Below, piece after piece: positions 1 through 7,962 of a stretch of 64,000 nt of DNA. A program made the position numbers and the translations under genes. The DNA is from Ensifer adhaerens (GTDB lineage Bacteria; Pseudomonadota; Alphaproteobacteria; Rhizobiales; Rhizobiaceae). Position 1 is the stretch's first letter; every line of letters starts with the position of its first letter. The notes below the pieces were generated by a model. The model was given only the letters and a program-made list of their open reading frames with translations, did not search any database and was not told the origin of the DNA. The stretch lies in assembly GCF_001270265.1 (NCBI RefSeq), contig NZ_LGAP01000002.1, positions 680,001 to 744,000 on the forward strand, in the 5' to 3' direction.

Positions 1-295
1 CCCGCAGGACATCCGACATCATCGTACCACGGCCGGGGCCGATCTCGACGATCACGGTTTGCTTCGGCGTGCCATGTTGCTGCCAGGCATGAACGAGGAA
101 GATGCCGATCATCTCGCCGAAAAGCTGGCTGATTTCCGGGGCAGTGGTGAAGTCGCCCGCTTTGCCGAAGGGTTCGCGCACGCGGTAATATCCGTATTCC
201 GGATCCGCGAGGCAGAGCGAGAAATAGTCGGTGACGCTGATCGGTCCGTTGGTCCTGATCAGCGTCTTTATCTTGTCCGCGAGTGGTGTCGTCAT
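1..295 (-). CDS. SAM-dependent methyltransferase, MidA/NDUFAF7-like (partial, cut by window edge)
   Basis: Only the first 98 codons are present; the gene runs off the left edge. The start MTTPLADKIKTLIRTNGPI and the following GYY and FTTAPEIS-like stretches are typical of the MidA/NDUFAF7 family. A glycine-rich SAM-binding segment (VEIGPGRGTMMSDVLR) is reached just before the edge. Mitochondrial members dimethylate an arginine of a complex I subunit; the substrate in bacteria is less clear. The start codon lies 12 bases after the lgt stop on the same strand, so the two are probably co-transcribed. The family call is from recognition of these motifs, not from a search. Confidence 0.85.
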   Translation of the reverse strand, partial: MTTPLADKIKTLIRTNGPISVTDYFSLCLADPEYGYYRVREPFGKAGDFTTAPEISQLFGEMIGIFLVHAWQQHGTPKQTVIVEIGPGRGTMMSDVLR

Positions 296-307
296 GCGTC
301 CGTCCAG

Positions 308-1153
308 TTATGCGGCGGCGACAGCGGCCCGGCGCGCCCGGGTGATGGCCCAGATGCCGGCAAGCGCCATCGGCAGCGAAAGCAGCATGCCCATCGTCAG
401 CCAACCGCCGGCGAGATAGCCGATCTGCGCGTCCGGTTCGCGGAAGAATTCGACGAAAATGCGGCTTGCGGCATAACCGAGCACGAAGATGCCGGTGACA
501 AGGCCCGGCGATTTCAGCGCATGGCGGCGAAAGATGAACCAGGCGATGACCGCAAGCAGCACGAGGCCTTCGAGTGCCGCCTCGTAGAGCTGGCTCGGGT
601 GGCGGGCAAAGGGGCCACCGGTCGGAAACACCATTGCCCAGGGCATCGACGACAGCCGGCCCCAGAGTTCGCCATTGATGAAGTTGGCGATGCGGCCGAA
701 GAAAAGACCGATCGGCACCACGGCTGCGACGATATCGAGCATGCTCCAGATGGCAATGCCGTGCTTGCGCGCGAAGATCAAGATGGCGATGGTCGTGCCG
801 AGCAACCCGCCATGGAACGACATGCCGCCGTTCCAGATCTCGATCGCTCGGATCGGGTTCTCGAGAACGGAGCCGAGATCATAGAAGAGGATATAGCCGA
901 TGCGGCCGCCGAGAACGATGCCGCCGGCGGCCCAGAGCAGGAAGTCGTCGAGCTGCGCCAGCGTGGCCGCCGGTTCGCCGTTGCGCCAGAGCGAAGTGTT
1001 CTGCACGAGGCGGCGGGCGTAGTACCAGCCGATCAGGATGCCGGCGACATAGGCGAGGCCATACCAATGAACGGCAAGCGGCCCGATCTGGAAGATCACG
1101 GGATCGATTTGGGGAAAGGGGAGAATGGCGAGGCGGGTCGCGATGGTTTCCAA
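308..1153 (-). CDS. lgt: Phosphatidylglycerol:prolipoprotein diacylglyceryl transferase
   Basis: Lgt moves diacylglycerol from phosphatidylglycerol to the lipobox cysteine of prolipoproteins in the inner membrane, the first step of lipoprotein maturation. The 281-residue protein has about seven hydrophobic segments. It carries the family signature [14 protein letters not shown] (around residues 153-166) and the HGGLLG motif with the conserved histidine near residue 115. Length fits the family. It is followed closely by the MidA-like methyltransferase gene and is divergent from the ubiK-like gene, with about 190 bases between them that should hold both promoters. Confidence 0.97.
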   Translation of the reverse strand: METIATRLAILPFPQIDPVIFQIGPLAVHWYGLAYVAGILIGWYYARRLVQNTSLWRNGEPAATLAQLDDFLLWAAGGIVLGGRIGYILFYDLGSVLENPIRAIEIWNGGMSFHGGLLGTTIAILIFARKHGIAIWSMLDIVAAVVPIGLFFGRIANFINGELWGRLSSMPWAMVFPTGGPFARHPSQLYEAALEGLVLLAVIAWFIFRRHALKSPGLVTGIFVLGYAASRIFVEFFREPDAQIGYLAGGWLTMGMLLSLPMALAGIWAITRARRAAVAAA

Positions 1154-1343
1154 AATGGCTTCTCGTTCCGGACCGGTTGTTTTGCCGGAACATGGCGATC
1201 GAATCCGGCGTGGTCAAGGCCACTTGCAGTCGTCGGCTGGCCACATTTTATTGATTTTTCTTGCATCCGTTCGCGCCTGACCCTACCTGAAAATCAGGAC
1301 CGCATCGCAATGCGAAGCGGCGGCTGAAATGGAGATCAGGACG

Positions 1344-1604
1344 ATGAGCACAGGCGCCAACCGCATTATGGACGATTTTGCCAAGCTGATGACCGATGCC
1401 GCTGGGGCGGCCCAGGGTGTGCGTCGCGAGGTCGAGACCGCTTTTCGCGCCCAGGCCGAGCGCGCGATGAATTCGCTTGATGTCGTCAAGCGTGAGGAGT
1501 TCGAAGCCGTGAAGGAAATGGCGGTCAAGGCGCGCGAAGAAAACGATGCGCTTCTGGCGCGTATCGAGGCCTTAGAAGCGCGTCTCGCTGAAAGCGGCAA
1601 GTAA
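1344..1604 (+). CDS. UbiK-type accessory factor (BMFP domain coiled-coil protein)
   Basis: This 86-residue protein is almost entirely helical. Its C-terminal half is a charged coiled coil (VVKREEFEAVKEMAVKAREE, then ALLARIEALEARL), the hallmark of the BMFP/UbiK family. Enterobacterial UbiK helps the Ubi complex make ubiquinone, and the Brucella protein has membrane-fusogenic activity. I start it at 1344 because a GGAG lies about ten bases upstream; an in-frame ATG at 1329 has poorer spacing. A strong hairpin terminator follows at 1646-1675, so the gene looks monocistronic. Confidence 0.85.
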   Translation: MSTGANRIMDDFAKLMTDAAGAAQGVRREVETAFRAQAERAMNSLDVVKREEFEAVKEMAVKAREENDALLARIEALEARLAESGK

Positions 1605-1645
1605 CGCGATTCCTGCCAAATAACGGCTTTTCAACGTTTCTACTT

Positions 1646-1675
1646 CGCCCGCGGATCGATTCTGCGGGCGTTTTG
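1646..1675 (+). terminator. Rho-independent terminator of the ubiK-like gene
   Basis: A perfect 7-bp stem (CGCCCGC / GCGGGCG) with an 11-base loop is followed by TTTT, 42 bases after the ubiK-like stop codon. The rest of the interval up to 2051 holds no convincing gene. It includes a GTTTTCCACCTGTGGAC stretch near 1735-1752 and presumably the ybjN promoter. Confidence 0.8.
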
Positions 1676-2051
1676 CTGTCGCTATTCCTTGGCGGGATGA
1701 AACACCGCCCGTGGTGGTTAATAAAACCTGAAAAGTTTTCCACCTGTGGACACTGGCAAAAAACCCTTATGCCAGAGTCGTTTAAGCACCCGCGCTGAAT
1801 GGAAATGGCAACGCCGAGCTGGTTGTACCCGGCTATTTTTCGGCCGGGGGGCTGGCAGCCTGACTCCGCCATTATACACTGATTTTAAATGATGATTCGA
1901 AACGGACCACGCAAGCTCCAGGCAGGGTAAGTCAGCCAGGATGGATGTGAGTTCAGCAATCATAGTGTGTTTTTGTTCAGTGCCAGGTTTGCAGAGTTGC
2001 GTCTTGTGAGCGTGATAACGCGCGCCTGTGTCGCGCCTACTAGGGTGATGC

Positions 2052-2552
2052 ATGAGCCTTTTGGAAATGGAAATCGAGCGTCAGTCCAACCCGGTCGATA
2101 TGATCGAGTTTGTGGCCGCCACCAATGACTGGTCATTCGAACGGTCGGGCGAGGACGAGATCGCCATGACCGTCGAAGGCAAGTGGGCGGACTACCACGT
2201 TTCCTTCTCGTGGATGGAAGAGTTCGAGGCGCTGCATCTGGCCTGCGCCTTCGACATCAAGGTTCCCGATAGCCGCGTCAACGAAGTCATCCGCCTTCTG
2301 TCGCACATCAACGGTCAAGTGCTCATGGGGCATTTCGACCTGTGGCGTCAGGAAGAGGTCGTAATCTTCCGGCAGTCTCTGCTGCTCGCTGGCGGTGCCG
2401 AACCGACCAACCAGCAGGTCGAGGTTCTGCTTTCGAGCGCGCTTGACGCCTGCGAGTCCTATTTCCAGGCATTCCAGTTCGTCGTCTGGTCGGGTATGGA
2501 TGCGCAGCGCGCCGTCGACGCGGTGTTGTTCGAAACAGTCGGGGAGGCCTGA
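2052..2552 (+). CDS. YbjN domain-containing protein
   Basis: The 166-residue cytosolic protein matches the YbjN family, which has a type III secretion chaperone-like fold. Recognisable parts are the acidic start MSLLEMEIERQSNPVDMIEF, the central LACAFDIKVPD and INGQVLMGHFDLW stretches, and a C-terminal helix. E. coli YbjN influences stress tolerance and motility; the rhizobial role is not established. A GGGTGA lies seven bases before the ATG. The stop codon is one base from the proC start, so the two form a tight operon, an arrangement I recall as common in Rhizobiales. Confidence 0.88.
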   Translation: MSLLEMEIERQSNPVDMIEFVAATNDWSFERSGEDEIAMTVEGKWADYHVSFSWMEEFEALHLACAFDIKVPDSRVNEVIRLLSHINGQVLMGHFDLWRQEEVVIFRQSLLLAGGAEPTNQQVEVLLSSALDACESYFQAFQFVVWSGMDAQRAVDAVLFETVGEA

Positions 2553-2553
2553 T

Positions 2554-3372
2554 ATGGCTGCCGTCGCTTCCGGTCCCATCGTTCTTGTCGGCGCCGGCAA
2601 CATGGGCGGCGCCATGCTCAGCGGCTGGCTGAAGAGCGGCGTCAAGGGCGCCGATATTCTGGTGATCGATCCCGGCCCGCCGCCGGCCATGGCAAAGCTG
2701 ATCGCCGACAATGGCGTCAGCCACGCAACTTCGGCTCCTGATGGCGTCGAGGCTGCGGTGATCTTCATTGCCGTCAAGCCGCAGGTGATGGAGGCGGTGC
2801 TGCCGCCGCTGAAGCCGCTCGTCAGTTCGGGCACGGTCATCGTTTCGGTTGCCGCCGGCAAGACGCTTGCCTTCATCGAGAGCCATCTGGGCGCTGCCGC
2901 CACTGTGCGCGCCATGCCCAACACGCCGGCGATGATCGGGCGCGGTGTTACCGGTGCCTTTGCCAATGCCCGCGTCAGCGACGCCCAGCGCAGCCAAGTG
3001 CATGATCTCCTGAAGGTCAGCGGCCCGGTCGAATGGGTCGAGACCGAAGCTGATATCGATGCCGTCACCGCCGTTTCCGGCAGTGGTCCGGCCTATGTCT
3101 TCTACCTCGTCGAGTGCATGGCAGAGGCCGGGCGCAAGGCCGGTCTCAAGGCGGACCTTGCCATGCGGCTCGCGCGGGAAACCGTCGCGGGGGCTGGTGA
3201 ACTCCTTCATCAGTCCCCCGACGACGCTTCGAGGCTGCGCCAGAACGTAACGTCGCCGGGCGGCACGACCGCCGCAGCGCTCGCGGTGCTGATGGCCGAT
3301 GACGGGATGCAGCCACTCTTCGACAAGGCCATTGCCGCTGCCCGTCAGCGCGCCGAGGAACTGGCCGGTTAA
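2554..3372 (+). CDS. proC: Pyrroline-5-carboxylate reductase
   Basis: ProC reduces pyrroline-5-carboxylate to proline with NAD(P)H, the last step of proline synthesis. The 272-residue product begins with a Rossmann motif (VGAGNMGG near residues 10-17). It has the AMPNTPAMIGRG segment and ends with the signature TSPGGTTAAALAVL. The reading frame is open further upstream inside ybjN, but the ATG at 2554 just after the ybjN stop, preceded by GGGGAGG, gives a family-sized protein. It is translationally linked to ybjN and followed 15 bases later by the csaA-like gene. Confidence 0.97.
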   Translation: MAAVASGPIVLVGAGNMGGAMLSGWLKSGVKGADILVIDPGPPPAMAKLIADNGVSHATSAPDGVEAAVIFIAVKPQVMEAVLPPLKPLVSSGTVIVSVAAGKTLAFIESHLGAAATVRAMPNTPAMIGRGVTGAFANARVSDAQRSQVHDLLKVSGPVEWVETEADIDAVTAVSGSGPAYVFYLVECMAEAGRKAGLKADLAMRLARETVAGAGELLHQSPDDASRLRQNVTSPGGTTAAALAVLMADDGMQPLFDKAIAAARQRAEELAG

Positions 3373-3387
3373 TTCAAGAGCATTGTC

Positions 3388-3729
3388 ATGTCGGAAACGA
3401 TTACTTTCGCAGATTTCGAACGCGTCGAGATTCGCGTCGGCACCATCGTCGAGGTCGAGGCTTTCCCCGAGGCGCGCAAGCCGGCCTACAAGCTGAAGAT
3501 CGATTTCGGCCCCGAGATCGGCATAAAAAAGTCATCGGCGCAGATCACCGTGCATTACCAGCCTGAGGATCTCGTCGGGCGGCAGATCATGGCTGTGGTC
3601 AATTTTCCACCGCGCCAGATCGGCCCCGTCCGTTCCGAGGTTCTGACGCTGGGCTTTGAAGACGAGGCCGGCGCGATCGTGCTGGCTGCCATCGACAAGC
3701 CGATCCCCAACGGCCGGAAGCTGATGTGA
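3388..3729 (+). CDS. tRNA-binding domain protein, CsaA-like
   Basis: A 113-residue stand-alone OB-fold tRNA-binding domain, as in CsaA and the C-termini of bacterial MetRS and PheT. Visible family marks are FERVEIRVGTIVEVEAFPEARKP, KLKIDFGPEIG and the C-terminal IPNGRKLM. Bacillus CsaA has secretion-chaperone activity and binds tRNA; the role here is inferred only from the fold. It lies in the ybjN-proC-csaA-phosphatase run, 15 bases after proC and four bases before the next gene, so it is very probably part of that transcript. Confidence 0.88.
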   Translation: MSETITFADFERVEIRVGTIVEVEAFPEARKPAYKLKIDFGPEIGIKKSSAQITVHYQPEDLVGRQIMAVVNFPPRQIGPVRSEVLTLGFEDEAGAIVLAAIDKPIPNGRKLM

Positions 3730-3733
3730 TCCG

Positions 3734-4297
3734 ATGACAATCCATGTTGATCTAATACCCGAGCGCGTGAAGGTTTCCTGCCTTCGGCGCGCGGCTGACG
3801 CGGCGCGTGAATGGCGCGCCAGCCATGTTCTCTCGCTGCTCGATCCGGAACTGCCCGACACCGACGTGCCGGTGATCGCCGAGGCGAGCCACCGGGTCGT
3901 GCGCATGCGCGACCAGGAAAACGCTGTTGCCACGCAGCATTTCCCGGATCTGGTTCTGGAGGTGTTCGAAGCGATGCGTCCCGCCGCCGAGGAAACGTCG
4001 AGCCGCATTCTGGTGCATTGCCATGCCGGCGTCAGCCGGTCGACCGCCTTTGCCTATGGGCTGATCGCCCACCAGCTCGGTGCCGGCCGCGAGGACGAGG
4101 CTTTCCGGGCGCTTTTGACGATCACCAGAAAGCCTTGGCCGAACCGCCGGATCATCGAGATTCTCGATGCGTCGCTCGGTCGTGAAGGCAGGCTGCTTGC
4201 GCCGCTCGACGCCATGCGTGCCCGCCATCCGCGCCGCATCGATGCCTGGCACCGCTTCAACGAGCGACGCGGCCTGATTTCCGTCTATTCGCGCTAG
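3734..4297 (+). CDS. Tyrosine/dual-specificity protein phosphatase family protein
   Basis: The 187-residue protein has the CX5R phosphatase signature HCHAGVSRSTA, with catalytic Cys96 and Arg102, inside a compact Cys-based phosphatase fold. The C-terminal part (RKPWPNRRIIEILDASLGREG, about residues 132-152) is typical of a rhizobial group of short predicted tyrosine phosphatases. The substrate is unknown and could be a phosphotyrosine protein or a small phosphoester. It is cytosolic, with no signal peptide. It is the last gene of the ybjN-proC-csaA run and is followed by a palindromic hairpin at 4322-4341. Confidence 0.8.
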   Translation: MTIHVDLIPERVKVSCLRRAADAAREWRASHVLSLLDPELPDTDVPVIAEASHRVVRMRDQENAVATQHFPDLVLEVFEAMRPAAEETSSRILVHCHAGVSRSTAFAYGLIAHQLGAGREDEAFRALLTITRKPWPNRRIIEILDASLGREGRLLAPLDAMRARHPRRIDAWHRFNERRGLISVYSR

Positions 4298-4317
4298 TAA
4301 CCGGGTTTGCTGACAGC

Positions 4318-4350
4318 GCCGCGCGCCAAATTTGGCGCGCTAAGGACGCT
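4318..4350 (+). terminator. Palindromic hairpin between convergent genes (terminator or repeat remnant)
   Basis: A perfect 20-base palindrome (GCGCGCCAAA and its complement, 4322-4341) sits between the convergent phosphatase and TPR genes. The flanking TAAGGACGCT resembles the arms of the larger intergenic repeats at 43.2 and 48.2 kb. There is no long T-run, so termination is an inference from position and stability. Confidence 0.5.
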
Positions 4351-4372
4351 GAACATTATAAATCATGCACGC

Positions 4373-4876
4373 TCACGCGTCCGGTAGCAGGGCGTCGGCG
4401 TAACGCTTGAGCGACCGATTGTAACGGGGCAGATGGTGCGCCAGCCTGCCGAGCGCCAGGCCCGCCGCTTCCTGTGCCCGTCCGGCATCGACGAGCGAGA
4501 GCGCCAGAAAGGCGGCGACGGCGTCATCGAGTTCGTCTGATGGCATCGCGAGCTCGGCCTCGAGCAAGGCAATGCTCTCGTCGGTCTGCCCGAGATTGCG
4601 AAGCGTGCTCGCATACTGGATGGTAGCGCGGCGGCGGCGAATGCCAGACAGGCCGCCGGCAAGCGCCTGCCGGTACAAGGGTGCGGCGTTTGCCTCATTG
4701 CCGAGGGAATCCTGAGCCGATGCCCGTTCGAAAAGGCCGATCGGATCGCCGTCCCGCAGCTCGGCCGCAAGCGCTTCCAGCCGCTCGACGAACACTTCCG
4801 CGTCCATACGGCCGAAATCCGCCCAGTGCAGAGCCAGCCGCTGTTCCCAATCGTCCCAGTCTAGCATGTCGGACAC
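4373..4876 (-). CDS. TPR-repeat protein
   Basis: This 167-residue soluble protein is made of helical pairs resembling TPR motifs, for example LFERASAQDSLGNEANAAPLY and YASTLRNLGQTDESIALLE. The first 20 residues (MSDMLDWDDWEQRLALHW) are acidic and aromatic. Such short TPR proteins usually mediate protein-protein contacts; no partner can be read from the sequence. The start is taken as GTG 4876, nine bases from a GAGGAG; the ATG at 4867 is an alternative. It lies 63 bases downstream of the histidine kinase stop, on the same strand. Confidence 0.75.
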   Translation of the reverse strand: MSDMLDWDDWEQRLALHWADFGRMDAEVFVERLEALAAELRDGDPIGLFERASAQDSLGNEANAAPLYRQALAGGLSGIRRRRATIQYASTLRNLGQTDESIALLEAELAMPSDELDDAVAAFLALSLVDAGRAQEAAGLALGRLAHHLPRYNRSLKRYADALLPDA

Positions 4877-4939
4877 GTCCGGCGTCTCCTCAAGTACGGC
4901 ATTTCCAACATGGTCGGCTTTTTGCCGAAGCAGCCAGGG

Positions 4940-6322
4940 TCACGCCGGCACGCGCACGGTTGCCCGCAGACCGCCAAGCGGGCTGTCGCCGAGCGTGACG
5001 TTGCCGCCGTGGCTGCGGGCGATGTCGCGGGCAATCGCCAGGCCAAGGCCGGTGCCGGAGCTGTCGAGGTTGCGTGCCTCGTCCAGGCGGAAGAACGGCT
5101 TGAACACATCCTCGCGCGAGCGCTCGGGAATGCCGGGGCCGTCGTCGTCGACGGTGATCGTCACCCATTTGGCGCTGTGGCGTGCGTCGATGTTGACCCG
5201 GTTGGCGTAGCGGTAGGCGTTGGATGCGAGGTTTGCGACGAGGCGCGTGAAGGCGTTCGGTCGGACGCGGACCTCATCTTCGCCCTCGATCGAGGTGGTC
5301 AGAGTCTTGCCGTGCAGTTCGGCTTCGCCAGCAAGGCGCGTCATCAGGTCGCTGAGCTTCAATTGCCCGACGTCTTCCTCCGCCTCGCCACGGGCAAAGG
5401 CGAGGTAGCCTTCGAGCATGTTCTGCATGTCGTCGACATCCTGATTGAGGCTCTCGAGGTCGGGTTTGTTCCCAGCCAGCGCCAGCTGCAGTCTGAAGCG
5501 GGTCAAGATGGTTCGAAGGTCATGGCTGACGCCGGTGAGCATGGCCGTGCGTTGCTCGATCTGGCGCTCGATGCGCTCGCGCATCTGGATGAAGGCGAGG
5601 CCGGCGCGGCGAATTTCATCGGCGCCGCGCGGTGCGAAGTCGTCGATCTTCTGGCCTTTGCCGAAACTCTCTGCCGCTTTGGTCAAAGCCAGGATCGGCC
5701 GGATCTGTCCGCGCAGGAACAGGATGGCGATCGATAGCAGCACGAGCGAGGTGCCGACCATCCAGACGATGAAGATATGCGTGTTCGAGGCGTAGGCCTG
5801 GTTGCGCCGCGCATAGACCCGGAGCATGCGGCCATCGTCGAGCTTGATGCGGATCTCGACGAGATTGGAGTTGCCGACCGTATCGATCCAGAAGGGCCGT
5901 CGGACTTGGCTCGATATCTCCTCGCTGAGGATTTGATCGAGGATCTCGAAGAAGGGCTTGGGCCGCGGCGGCGGCAGTTCGCCGCCCGGTTCGACGGAAA
6001 TACTGAGATCGAGCTGATCGCGGGCGACGCGGACGATTTCGGAGATGTCGCGATCGGCGGGAAAGGTGGCAATGAGGTCGACGATCGCGGCGATGTCACC
6101 GGTGACGGCGGCCGAGAGGCGCTGCGTCACCAATTGCCAGTGTCGCTCCATGAAGACGAAGGCGACGACCGACTGCAGCAGCACCATCGGGATGATGACG
6201 ATGAGCAGCGAGCGGGCATAAAGCCCCATCGGCAATCGCCGGCGCAGCCAGCGGGTGAAGCGATTCCACGGGCTGTCGGTCGGTTTTGCCGCCTCGCGCC
6301 GCATGCTGTCAAAGCTTGCCAT
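4940..6322 (-). CDS. Sensor histidine kinase, EnvZ-type membrane two-component sensor
   Basis: A 460-residue classical sensor kinase. It has TM1 near residues 38-58, a periplasmic domain of about 125 residues, TM2 near 183-203 and a HAMP linker. The H-box TGVSHDLRTILTRFRL has phosphorylated His267. The N-box is LVANLASNAYRYAN, followed by DDDGPGIPER and the G2 box GTGLGLAIARDIARSHGG. It should autophosphorylate and pass phosphate to the OmpR-type regulator encoded just upstream. The signal sensed is unknown. A RIME repeat separates the two genes but leaves them co-oriented. Confidence 0.93.
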   Translation of the reverse strand: MASFDSMRREAAKPTDSPWNRFTRWLRRRLPMGLYARSLLIVIIPMVLLQSVVAFVFMERHWQLVTQRLSAAVTGDIAAIVDLIATFPADRDISEIVRVARDQLDLSISVEPGGELPPPRPKPFFEILDQILSEEISSQVRRPFWIDTVGNSNLVEIRIKLDDGRMLRVYARRNQAYASNTHIFIVWMVGTSLVLLSIAILFLRGQIRPILALTKAAESFGKGQKIDDFAPRGADEIRRAGLAFIQMRERIERQIEQRTAMLTGVSHDLRTILTRFRLQLALAGNKPDLESLNQDVDDMQNMLEGYLAFARGEAEEDVGQLKLSDLMTRLAGEAELHGKTLTTSIEGEDEVRVRPNAFTRLVANLASNAYRYANRVNIDARHSAKWVTITVDDDGPGIPERSREDVFKPFFRLDEARNLDSSGTGLGLAIARDIARSHGGNVTLGDSPLGGLRATVRVPA

Positions 6323-6355
6323 CGGTTTCCGCTACGCTCATCGAAAAGTTCGCCA

Positions 6356-6463
6356 CTCTAAAGCGCGCCGCGATCTCTGGGGTTCGCTTCTTGCGCTTTA
6401 ATTTCTTGTTTCTGCGCATGTCGTTACCGCAAAACCGCTGCGCACTTTTGCGCGACATGCTTT
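6356..6463 (-). repeat. RIME-type intergenic mosaic element inside a two-component operon
   Basis: The element contains the characteristic hairpin with arms GCATGTCG (6416-6423) and CGACATGC (6453-6460), around a loop with GCAAAACCGCTGCGCAC. The flanking arm AAAGCGC...GCGCTTTA completes the mosaic. This matches the Rhizobium-specific intergenic mosaic element family known from Sinorhizobium and relatives. It fills almost the whole gap between the response-regulator stop codon and the kinase start, so the operon transcript should carry a stable hairpin there. Confidence 0.8.
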
Positions 6464-7163
6464 AGTCCACGCTCAGCCTGTAGCCGATGCCGCGGACCGT
6501 CTGCAGCCAAACGGGATTGGAAGGATCATCCTCGATCTTGCGCCTCAGGCGATTGATCTGAACGTCGATGGTGCGCTCGCCGACCTCGGCGTCGTCGCCG
6601 ATCAGTTCGTGGCGCGGGATCGTCTCGCCGGCGCGCTGCGAGAACAGTGTCATGATTTCCTGCTCGCGGTCGGTGAGGCGGATGTGATCGGCGCCGCGCC
6701 GAAGCTCCTTGCGCACTACGGAGAAGGTGTAGGGACCGAAGATCACCTGGTCGACCTTGGGCGCCTGCGCGGGCTGGTTGCGCCGCAGGATATTGCTGAT
6801 ACGCAGCACCAGTTCGCGTGGCTCGAAGGGCTTGGAGAGATAATCGTCGGCACCGGCTTCAAGGCCCTCGATGCGGGAATTCGATTCCGCCAGCGCCGTC
6901 AGCATCAGGATCGGCACGGTTTTGATCTGACGCAGGCCTTGCGTCAGGGAAATGCCGCTTTCGCCGGGCATCATCACATCGACGATCAAGAGGTCGAAAT
7001 CGAGACCGACCAGCTTGCGTCGCGCTTCATCGGCGTCGGCAGCGGTCGTGACGCGAAAACCCTGTTCGACCAGATAGCGATTGAGCAGATCGCGGATGCG
7101 CCTGTCGTCGTCGACGACCAGAAGATGGGCGGCATCGTCGGAGACTGTCGCTTTTGTTGTCAT
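6462..7163 (-). CDS. OmpR-family response regulator (PetR-like)
   Basis: A 233-residue regulator with an N-terminal receiver domain (LLVVDDDRRIRDLL, phosphoacceptor Asp62 in LLIVDVMMPGESG, conserved Lys in LSKPFEP). The C-terminal winged-helix DNA-binding domain carries ERTIDVQINRLRRKIEDDP and VRGIGYRL. It is the cognate regulator of the downstream kinase. Its position just downstream of a MarR gene resembles the petP-petR pair of Rhodobacter capsulatus, which affects cytochrome bc1 expression; that link is by analogy only. The stop codon abuts a RIME element. Confidence 0.93.
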   Translation of the reverse strand: MTTKATVSDDAAHLLVVDDDRRIRDLLNRYLVEQGFRVTTAADADEARRKLVGLDFDLLIVDVMMPGESGISLTQGLRQIKTVPILMLTALAESNSRIEGLEAGADDYLSKPFEPRELVLRISNILRRNQPAQAPKVDQVIFGPYTFSVVRKELRRGADHIRLTDREQEIMTLFSQRAGETIPRHELIGDDAEVGERTIDVQINRLRRKIEDDPSNPVWLQTVRGIGYRLSVD

Positions 7164-7208
7164 GCCTAGCTTTCCCCCGTCGCCCGCCGATCGCGGGCTT
7201 TCGACATT

Positions 7209-7691
7209 TCAGTCCCCGGCGCCGTTCTTCATGCAGGCAAGGAAGCGCTTGACGGTGTCGCGCGCGCCGGGACCCGTCTTTGCCAATGCATCGGCTATGC
7301 GGCGGGACTGTGGCTCGGCGAGCGCACGTGCCAGCGCCTGGCCTTCCTCGGTGGTGTAGAGCATGCGCTGGCGCCGGTCCTCTGGCCCCGTGACCTGCCG
7401 GATATAGCCGGAATCGATCAGCTGCTTGAGCACGCGGGCAAGGCTCTGCTTGGTGATCTTCAGCGTGTCGAGCAGGTCTGCGACCGTCATGCCCGGCTCG
7501 CGGTCGACGAAATGCACGACGCGATGATGCGCGCGACCGAAGCCGCTCTTTTCCAGTATCGCGTCCGGATCGGAGGTGAAGTCGCGATAGGCGAAGAAAA
7601 GCAGCTCGATGATTTCGAAGTCGATCGTATCATCGTCGTGCACGACGGTGTCGCCCACATATCGGGTGTTTTCTTTGGATTGGCCGGCCAC
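7209..7691 (-). CDS. MarR-family transcriptional regulator (PetP-like)
   Basis: A 160-residue winged-helix regulator. The MarR core is visible as GMTVADLLDTLKITKQSLARVLKQLIDSGYI (DNA-recognition helices, about residues 68-98), followed by the wing GPEDRRQRMLYTTEEG. I take GTG 7691 as the start because AAAGGA lies about nine bases upstream. It is co-oriented with the response regulator 45 bases downstream and divergent from ilvE. Two palindromes in its upstream region (7712-7723 and 7737-7767) are likely operators. The effector is unknown. Confidence 0.9.
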   Translation of the reverse strand: MAGQSKENTRYVGDTVVHDDDTIDFEIIELLFFAYRDFTSDPDAILEKSGFGRAHHRVVHFVDREPGMTVADLLDTLKITKQSLARVLKQLIDSGYIRQVTGPEDRRQRMLYTTEEGQALARALAEPQSRRIADALAKTGPGARDTVKRFLACMKNGAGD

Positions 7692-7711
7692 GCGGTCATT
7701 TCCTTTCAGCC

Positions 7712-7723
7712 AAGTTGCAACTT
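7712..7723. promoter_or_regulatory. Candidate MarR operator (12-bp palindrome)
   Basis: AAGTTGCAACTT is a perfect 12-bp palindrome 21-32 bases upstream of the marR start codon. Its size and position suit a MarR dimer site for autoregulation. Binding is inferred, not shown. Confidence 0.5.
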
Positions 7724-7736
7724 ACGAAACAATCGG

Positions 7737-7767
7737 AAAAATATGTCAGCTTTATTGACATATTTTT
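7737..7767. promoter_or_regulatory. Long perfect inverted repeat in the marR-ilvE intergenic region
   Basis: Arms AAAAATATGTCA (7737-7748) and TGACATATTTTT (7756-7767) match perfectly over 12 bp around a 7-base loop, in an AT-rich island within GC-rich DNA. It sits 46-76 bases upstream of marR and about 200 bases upstream of ilvE. It could be an operator or a bidirectional promoter element. Confidence 0.55.
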
Positions 7768-7962
7768 AGTGCGTTGGTAGCGTCCATGCTCGGTAAGCGA
7801 GACATTTGGCGGCGGTAACACCTCAGGAGGATATGCCGCGCCGCACTGATCGCAAATCCAAAATCTCGAAATTGAATTTTCCCACAATCAGTTTGCCGAT
7901 AAACTGAAAGCGGGAAGATAATCAACAGCAAGAATGGCGCTCAAGCGCCGGAGGACGACATC

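Noticed and set aside
1730-1760. TTTTCCACC and TGTGGACAC motifs resembling DnaA boxes
   Set aside because: Only two imperfect matches without an AT-rich unwinding region or clustering; not an origin.
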